From Lycorma delicatula (Eukaryota; Arthropoda; Insecta; Hemiptera; Fulgoridae): DNA of 64,000 bases. The position numbers and the translations under genes are program-made. How positions within the stretch are numbered: position 1 is the first letter of the stretch; the number at the start of each line of letters is the position of its first letter. A model generated the notes under the pieces. That model searched no databases, had not been told where the DNA came from, and saw nothing but the letters and a program-made list of their open reading frames with translations. This document shows positions 57,500 to 64,000 of this stretch, in pieces. The stretch lies in NCBI RefSeq assembly GCF_047948215.1, contig NC_134464.1:31743020-31807019 (forward strand). The letters run 5' to 3'.

Positions 57500-58131
57500 A
57501 GCAGACCCAGCAATACTTCGCTATTGCTAGATTTGAGTATATATATATAGATAGATTAAATGAATACAATTGAAAGTTTCATAAAACATCAACAAAATTA
57601 ACATTACGGAACTTCACAAAATTTGACCTTTTCCTTTCACCCCTTTTTCCCTCCCACCATTCCCACCCCCTTTCCTCATTTTTCTTTTCCCATTTTCATG
57701 TTTAACATATTCCCTTTCATTTCCTCCTGCCCCTTTTTTCCTTTTCCCTTTCCATTTCCTTTTCCGATTTTTCCCTATTTCCCTTTTTCAAGTTTTCCCT
57801 TTCTGACTTTTTCCCCGCGCGTAAATCGGTCCAGTAGTTTTTTAGTCTATAGCGGACTCACATATCGGAAATACTGAAATGGAATCGTAAAATATTTAGT
57901 ATAGTGTGTGTTGGTTTTACGTCCAACAGACAGCGCTGTTTTTAAAAAAAAGCATGTTTTTGCCTGTCACAGATGTGACATCTTAGGTATATAAATGGTA
58001 GGTATATAAAAACACGCGCGTATTCGAATGCAATGTTGTGTCAAAATTTCAAAGCAATCGGTGAAGAAGTTTCTGAGATTTAAGATTTTGAACAAACGAA
58101 CATTTACATTTTTATTTATATAAATGATAGG
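57500..58131 (+). repeat. Polypyrimidine-rich repeat of LINE/Helitron-tail type
   Basis: It begins 'ctagcagacccagcaatac' with an 'agcaatacttcgctattgct' hairpin, continues through a 190-bp C/T-rich tract (57625-57815) and ends with 'tcaaagcaatcggtgaagaa' and 'acatttttatttatataaat'. This layout recalls short non-coding insect elements. The 84-codon frame across the C/T tract is low complexity (Phe, Pro, Ser) and is not treated as a gene. Confidence 0.5.
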
Positions 58132-58309
58132 CCGAGCAGTTTATAAGTGCACACATACTTCCATCTTTATAGGAAATGATTAACTTCCAAAGTAATAGCT
58201 AAGAACTAAAACCTAATAACTAACTCCAGAAAGTTCAACGGATAATTTACCTTTTTATCAGTTCACTAATGTGTGAAACAGCTACCAGAAATTTCTGTGG
58301 ATTTTCAAA

Positions 58310-58450
58310 AAACAGATCTTTTGGTCTCAGGGGTCGTGAAACGTAGATATTTGCAAAAAACTAGACATCAAAATTTTGGACCGATCTATTTACTTTTCTT
58401 TTACAGTTATAGCTGCTACGCAGTAGAGCTAGAGCTGGGAAAGTAAAAAT
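58310..58450 (+). repeat. Short repeat R6, copy 2, with terminal hairpin
   Basis: Collinear with 56865-57005. It ends with 'gagctgggaaagtaaa', and 'tttacttttc' opens the dyad, so it forms the same 'tactttcc...ggaaagta' hairpin that ends repeat R2. Confidence 0.55.
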
Positions 58451-58950
58451 TATTTTTATAGATTTGTCTTGCTACGTTTAACGGAAGAAAGACAAGAATA
58501 TATTGAAATTAATTGATTTAATCCTTTCTGTAATTAAAAGAAAGGAAGTTTACGTACACAAAGTTATAAGGAAACTCTAATATAATGTTATAAAACAAAC
58601 TTCCACCGTGTAAATTGTTCCATCAGTGATATACGCGTACGTTGAACGAACATATAATTATTGCCTACCTACTATCAAAAGATAGTCATTGATTTCTATT
58701 GTTGTATTACTACGTTACATCTATTGTTTATTATAACAATAGAATAACTAACCTAATTTATACAGATCATTACATCTGAACTCACGTCAAATTAACTAAT
58801 AAAATAAATATTCATTAAATTAAATTAATTTTCTAAACAATTAATTAAAAAAAAATCCTATTAATATCAAATTTAATAAATATAAATTAAAAAAATTTAT
58901 AAAATTTTCCTATAAATTTGACCTTAAATTTAATATTAATTATATAAATA

Positions 58951-60280
58951 CAGGGTCCGGCATATAAACCTGACGATTTTTGAGGGATAATAATTAAACT
59001 GTTTTTTGTACTATTAAAACATTTAATATATCAAATTAAGATCAATTTTTGCAATTTATAGTGAATTACTTACATAGATTTTTTTCATTTGAATATTATG
59101 TCGTCCAAATGTTTTCTATTACTCCTCACACACTCACTTAACCTCATTCTAAAATTTGACATTGCTCGCTCAATCATCACTTGTGGAACCGCTTCAATTT
59201 CTCGTTGAATGGCCTCCTTGAGTTCTGCAATTGACTGTGGTCGACTACTGAAGACTTTATGTTTGAGATACCCCTACAGAAAAATTCACAAACAGCCAGA
59301 TCAGGTGAACGCGCTGGCCAAGGAATGTCGCCAAATCGGGAAATTAAACGTCCAGGACAGGTTTCTCGCAGAAATCCATTGCGATTCTCGCCGTATGGGC
59401 GGTGGCACCATTCTGTTGAAACCAAATTTCATGTCCTTGAAAGTCATTCGGTTTCGGTCGCATAAAATCATTCAATATGTTTACGTATCGATGAGATGTT
59501 ACTGTTACTCTGCGATTTAACTCTTCAAAAAAATATCGGCCAATTATGCCGAACTTTGAAATCGCAACCACACTGTAACATATCGACTGTGAAGTGGTTT
59601 TTCAAGAATTTACCGCGGATTATGCGAAGCCCAATAACGATAATTTTGTTTATTCACAAATCCTGACAGATGAAAATGCGCCTCGTCACTTAAAAGAATA
59701 ATGGCATCCTGGAGGACATTTTCGAGGATGACCTCGCAAGCTGCTTTGCGAGACTCCCAATCATTTGCATTAAGTTGCTGCACTAAAATCATCTTATACG
59801 GACGGAATTTCAGGTCGGCATGAAGAATTCGTCGTACACTTCGATCAGAAATGGCTAGCGCAGCAGCATGTCTCATTGCTGAACGTCGTGGAGACCGCGT
59901 AACAGCTAATCTTACAGCGTTACTGTTTTCAGGCGTTCTCACAGTCCGTTTTCGTCCTGTTGGTTTCATTTTTAAAGCAGACGATGTGTTCCTAAAATTC
60001 TTCACCCACAACAATATCGTATTCCTACTAGGAACAGACGCATGTCGATTTAAATAGAAATGTCTGCGAAATAAACGCTGTGTTACAATAACGCTGTGTT
60101 AATCTTTATTTTTAAAATAGGCTTCAATCACGAACGCTCGTTGTACACCCGACCACGACATACTGGCTACTGAAATAGCATGAATAGACCTACCTATGTA
60201 CAACACTCCCGCCTTCTCATTGACAGAGGTACCAACATAACACTTACTACAAAATCGTCAGATTAATATGCCGGACCCTG
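58951..60280 (-). mobile_element. DD41D-like mariner-superfamily element, 1,330 bp
   Basis: Terminal inverted repeats: the left end 'cagggtccggcatataaacc' followed by 'tgacgatttt', and the right end complementing to 'cagggtccggcatattaatc' followed by 'tgacgatttt'. Flanking TA at 58949-58950 and 60281-60282. The ends are almost identical, which implies a fairly recent insertion. Confidence 0.95.
59085..60130 (-). pseudogene. Transposase of the DD41D-like element, with two altered catalytic residues
   Basis: Minus-strand frames give FRRHFYLNRHASVPSRN, LWVKNFRNTSSALKMKPTGR, KRTVRTPEN, an ISDRSVRRILHADLKFRPYK helix-turn-helix stretch and LLSDEAHFHLSGFVNKQNYR (first Asp). These are followed by WFQQNGATAHTA, where the second catalytic Asp is Asn, and WPARSPDLAVCEFF, where the position of the third Asp is Glu. 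A one-base loss near 59375-59385 changes frame between them. Counting across it gives 41 residues between the second and third positions, which suggests the DD41D group. The C-terminus KEAIQREIEAVPQ...LDDIIFK ends in a stop at 59085-59087. Another frame change lies near 59220. It is inactive. Confidence 0.88.
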
Positions 60281-60284
60281 TACA

Positions 60285-60655
60285 TTAAATAATATTAATT
60301 AAATATTAATAAAAACACAATTTTCTTCCTTTGAATTTTATACGTTTCGTACAAAAATGAAACATTTATTACCGTGGTCTATTTTCAATTAACAACAATT
60401 AAACTTGTATTTATAAAATTTTCATATTAATTTTATGCCAAGCCAGATATTCATATTTTAAAACAATAAAGATAATCTCTATATACATCTTATGATTTAA
60501 CAAAATGTTAGTATTTATTTTACAGGATGGTCTTTGAAATTTTATATCAGTATGAAAAATAAAGAAAAGAAATATAGATCCATAAATTGAGTATTTACAT
60601 CCGATCTTTGATCGACTGAAATATTTAATATAATAAAATATTTAATCTAATACTA
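60285..60655. other. AT-rich spacer
   Basis: It lies between two mariner-superfamily elements. Nothing recognised. Confidence 0.6.
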
Positions 60656-60658
60656 CTA

Positions 60659-61684
60659 CAGTGTTCAAAAAGTGACGCAACCTTATGGAAGAATATTTTC
60701 TTCTTTTGTCGGTAGTTTAATTGAGGAAAAATGGGATACCCAATGCAGCACAGAATATTCACTGTTTCTCAATACATTAGCCAAAAGTGCTCGACCGAAA
60801 GTGCTAACACCAGGGAAGTTGATCGACGTGCAAGCTGCATACTCTGTTGGTCTCAAGACGTCTGTGCGACGCCTATCTAGCCGGTCTTGTCTCTCCTTCA
60901 GTAGTGGCTACACGGCATCGCGCAAGTGTTTAAAGATGCATCCGTACTGAATTTGTGTTGTTCACGATTTGTTTGTTAGGTGCATACACTGGAAAACGTG
61001 CAGCTTTCTGTCAGTGGTTCATGTCATCTGTAACGTCAACGAGAAACCGTCTCGTTGATCGGTTTCGGCCTGACGAGGCACGGTTCCACCTTAATGGATA
61101 TGTGAATGCACAGAATTCACGCATTTTATGTACGGAAAATCTACATAAGCTGCACGAGTCTTCTCAGCACGGATAAAGACTGGATGATTGGTATGCAATG
61201 TCACGTAAACGAATCTTCGTGAAATTCTTTCACGGCACAGTGAATAGCGAGCGTTACATATGGTGAAACGATTTGTAAACAATATACTGCAGACCGGCTA
61301 GAGTACACGTGGTTTCAACAGGAAAATGCTACAGATCATACAGCCAACAACACTATGACTTTCTCGAATCATTGATGTCATGGATAAATGATTTCGAAGG
61401 GGTTTTGGCCCCCTCGGTTTCCTGATTTATCCCCTCCTGAATTTTTTCTTGTAAAGATACCTCTTAAGGATGCCGCTTATAAAACTCATCCTCACATCAT
61501 TCCCGAATTGCAGAGCGAAATTGAACGATTTGTCGCTGTAGTTCCTCAACAAACTTTACAACATGTGTTTAAAAGCATGCAACGTCATATTCAATTATGT
61601 GAATCGCATAATGGAGCCCACTTTCTACAACTATTCTAATTTACTCATTCTCCCATAACATTAAATCACTTTTTAAAAATTCTG
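60659..61684 (+). mobile_element. Mariner-superfamily element, 1,026 bp, internally shortened
   Basis: Left end 'cagtgttcaaaaagtgacgc' and right end complementing to 'cagaatttttaaaaagtgat'; after small gaps both continue with 'ttatgg(a/g)agaat'. TA flanks both ends (60657-60658, 61685-61686). The ends are more diverged than in the neighbour at 58951, so it is older. Confidence 0.85.
60731..61639 (+). pseudogene. Transposase remnant related to the DD41D-like group
   Basis: MGYPMQHRIFTVSQY may be the N-terminus. Later blocks are RFRPDEARFHLNGYVNAQNS (first Asp), WFQQENATDHTA (second Asp now Glu), and WPPRFPDLSPPEFFL (third position Glu). The C-terminus is ELQSEIERFVAVVPQQTLQ and RHIQLCESHNGAHFLQLF, then a stop at 61637-61639. 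Two stops lie between the second and third motifs (TGA and TAA near 61375-61390). The DEAxFHLxGxVNxQN word is shared with the element at 58951 but the terminal repeats differ, so it is a relative, not a copy. The middle seems to have lost DNA, explaining the 1,026-bp length. Confidence 0.85.
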
Positions 61685-61689
61685 TATGT

Positions 61690-61900
61690 ATAAACATCTA
61701 GTAATATTACCTTCAAATCTTACTGTTTGATTGTAATTCATAGATATTTATTATTTTTAAACTGAACATTTTCGCAAAGACGTTATACATTTAAAAAAGT
61801 AGATTAAAATTGAATAGTAATTACTTGTTATTTCTAATAATTTACTTGTTATTACTAATTATTTCGTATAATCATAAATGGTGTATTAAACTTAATTTGC
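61690..61900. other. AT-rich spacer
   Basis: Nothing recognised. Confidence 0.5.
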
Positions 61901-61902
61901 CG

Positions 61903-61995
61903 ATCTTGGTGGTGGAGGCGTAGCATCTCATCTTTCCTCCGAGAGTCCTAGGTTCATATCCGGGTCAGGCATGGAATTTTTCATACGCTACAAAA
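61903..61995 (+). mobile_element. tRNA-derived SINE family B, copy 6
   Basis: The head 'ggtggtggaggcgtagcatc' is followed by box-B-like GGTTCATATCC (61951-61961) and 'gggtcaggcatgg', then 'aatttttcatacgctac'. It is the best preserved family-B head after the copy at 17045. Confidence 0.6.
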
Positions 61996-61999
61996 TTCC

Positions 62000-63000
62000 C
62001 ACGCACAAGCTTTCAAAAGTTTATATGATGAATTAATGAGTTAATTCATCGTTACAAAACAAAATATGGAATAATATAATTTTTTTTAATTTGTTGCAAC
62101 CTTATCAGTTAAAATCAGTGTATTAATAGGGGTTTTGTAATAAGATATTATTGATTATAAATATATATGGAAGAAGTTTATTTTTTTTTTTATTCCGGCT
62201 TCCGATTGGTTAGAATATGCAATCTAATATTACGTCATCAATAAACGTAAAATCAACTTTAGAATGTTATTTATTGGTTATATTTTATTAGTATTTTTTA
62301 GTAGATTTTTTTGTAAAACTTTTAGATGTAGATCAAACGGCCAGAAGAGGTTTTCAATCATAAATTAAAAATCTCATGAATTAAAAACCTGGTTTTTGAT
62401 CAAATTTACTTAATAACATTTTAATGAAATTTTTAATTTGTTAAAATTTCAATAAAAATAAAATCATGTAATCATAAGAATTTTATATTGACTTAAAAAA
62501 TAACGGAGATATGTTTGGAAATTGATTTTTATGAATTTGACTAGTTGGAAGATACAATATAACCCTTTGTAATCACAGACAATAACACTACCATTAAATC
62601 TTATTGCTTGACCACTTCGTAATAATGGGCTTCGTTCTCAATAGTTATTTTTTTGTAAATATGTTATATTTTAACCAGTAGAGATATACAGTGGTCTGAG
62701 TAAGTACTAATAGTTGGTCAGTCCGATTTTGTATCTAATGGACTCATAAATATTATGTTAACAATTTTCTGATAAAAATAATAAATATAATGCAATTATA
62801 AGAATTTTATACTATTTTTAAAAATAATAAGAAGAAAAGTAGTTTTAAACATCGTTTATAACAATCCCGATCACAGATTGGCTTGAATACGTAATCTATT
62901 ACGTCATAGCTATCATACTTAAATCTTACTGATAGGATGAATCTTTTTAGTCGCATTTTTAATAGAAGTTACAGTTTTTTAAATACAGAGAGATAAGTGT
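62000..63000. other. AT-rich sequence with a duplicated CCAAT/CRE-like pair
   Basis: Two related short blocks, 62193-62231 ('gattggttagaatatgcaat' then 'attacgtcat') and 62874-62908 ('gattggcttgaatacgtaat' then 'attacgtcat'), each combine an inverted CCAAT word with a TACGTCA word about 20 bp away. No gene follows either. They may simply be two copies of an unnamed repeat. Confidence 0.4.
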
Positions 63001-63018
63001 GTTCGTAACTCATAGGTT

Positions 63019-63321
63019 CTCTCTTTTTCCTGTTTAGCCTCCGGTAACTACCGTTTAGATAATTCTTCAGAGGATGAATGAGAATGATATGTATGAGTGT
63101 AAATGAAGTGTAGTCTTGTACATTCTCAGTTCGACCATTCCTGAGATGTCTGGTTAATTGAAACCCAACCACCAAAGAACACCGGTATCCACGATCTAGT
63201 ATTCAAATCCGTGTAAAAATAACTGGCTTTACTAGGACTTGAACGCTGTAACTCTCGACTTTCCAAATCAGCTGATTTGGGAAGACGCGTTAACCACTAG
63301 ACCCCACTAGACCCGATGGGT
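63019..63321 (-). mobile_element. tRNA-derived SINE family A, copy 5, with perfect target duplication
   Basis: A full-length 303-bp copy bounded by the 14-bp direct repeat GTAACTCATAGGTT (63005-63018 and 63322-63335). On the minus strand the head starts 'acccatcgggtctagtgggg', with box B GTTCAAGTCC, and the tail ends 'aacaggaaaaagagag'. This copy defines both ends of the family and proves retroposition. Confidence 0.95.
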
Positions 63322-63411
63322 GTAACTCATAGGTTAGTCACAACTTTCTATTTCATGGAATTATAAATATTTTATTACAGTTTATCCGAGTGATAGATTA
63401 ATATATTTTTA

Positions 63412-64000
63412 CTTTCCCGACTAGCGCTATAGCTCTAAAAGGGAAAGTATTGTAATCGACCCAATTTGGGCATTTGCGGTTTTCACCAAATCTTGACGTT
63501 TAGACATCTAAGGAACCCAAAAAATCGGATGGAAAACTTCCGGATGTTAATTTCAATATGTAAGTGCGTGTGTTTGGTGTTGACATCTAAATCACTTTAT
63601 ATCTCCAGAACTACAGAACCGATTTTAACCAATTTGGTCAAATTACTTCTATGTATGGGACATTGATGCCATTAAATTTTCAACTTAAAAGGTCGCGGGG
63701 GTGAGGCTGTAGAGCAAGGTCACCTTCAGTATCTCGAGATTTCACATAATTAAGGTCATATTCTACTTAGGCACCTTTGTTAAAATTTAAAAAGTAACAA
63801 TATTTGCAAAAAAAGTTTTACAAATCGCACCCCCATACCAAAAAATACTGTTGTAAACGTCTGCTATGTTGTAACGTCACAGGCGAGCGGGAGAATTAAA
63901 TAAATGAATAATATTTAAAGTGTAAAAAAAGTAACTCGGCCTAAGTCTCGGAACTCGATCGCCCGGTTGACTCGGTACCTGGTGCGCTAAGTCTCGCAGC
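63412..64000 (+). repeat. Repeat R2, copy 3 (runs to the window edge)
   Basis: Starts with the hairpin 'tactttcccgactagcgcta' to 'gggaaagta', then the block order of the other copies, and ends with a GC-richer head ('gaactcgatcgcccggttga', 'ctcggtacctggtgcgctaa') matching 53764-53830 in the opposite orientation. The head could derive from a tRNA. Confidence 0.82.

Noticed and set aside
57623..57877. 84-codon Phe/Pro/Ser frame
   Set aside because: It is produced by a polypyrimidine tract and has no homology-like features.

Overview
The window is AT-rich eukaryotic DNA that looks like an insect genome. Spliced exons with GT-AG borders are scattered in long non-coding DNA dominated by old transposable elements: mariner-type DNA transposons, non-LTR retrotransposons, tRNA-derived SINEs, MITE-like and foldback elements. 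No bacterial-style operons, CRISPR arrays or rRNA were seen. The repeat families recall plant-feeding Hemiptera, but that is a guess from memory, not a measurement.

One host gene is supported. Four exons on the minus strand (49746-49536, 49256-49068, 6722-6542, 1144-1000) join in perfect phase and encode an internal part of a Rap GTPase-activating protein of the Rap1GAP type. The 5' and 3' exons are not visible here. The intron between the second and third recognised exons is about 42.3 kb and holds most of the repeats. A second intron (6541-1145) is about 5.4 kb.

Layout: 1-1.9 kb, LINE remnant, LINE-tail repeats and a Rap1GAP exon; 2.0-5.8 kb, two decayed copies of an uncharacterised multicopy protein family; 6.5-9 kb, Rap1GAP exon and repeats; 9.6-16 kb, palindromic repeats, a 478-bp retroposed insert, LINE remnants and SINEs; 17.4-20.2 kb, a MITE-like repeat region carrying a 1,282-bp mariner; 22-32 kb, a long hairpin, LINE and mariner remnants and a hAT-like element; 33.5-35.1 kb, the most complete copy of the uncharacterised family; 37.4-42.5 kb, a foldback element with a nested SINE and a second mariner; 43.5-44.2 kb, another copy of the uncharacterised family; 46.8-53.2 kb, LINE remnants, two Rap1GAP exons and a perfect 60-bp palindrome; 54.6-56.3 kb, a young LINE with an internal duplication; 58.9-61.7 kb, two further mariner-superfamily elements; the rest is SINEs and short repeats.

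Every transposon-encoded protein seen is broken, so the intact biology is the Rap1GAP gene. The best candidate for something poorly described is the four-copy protein family (2.3, 4.9, 33.5 and 43.5 kb), with a cysteine-pair N-terminus and conserved acidic motifs that might belong to an RNase H-like transposase.
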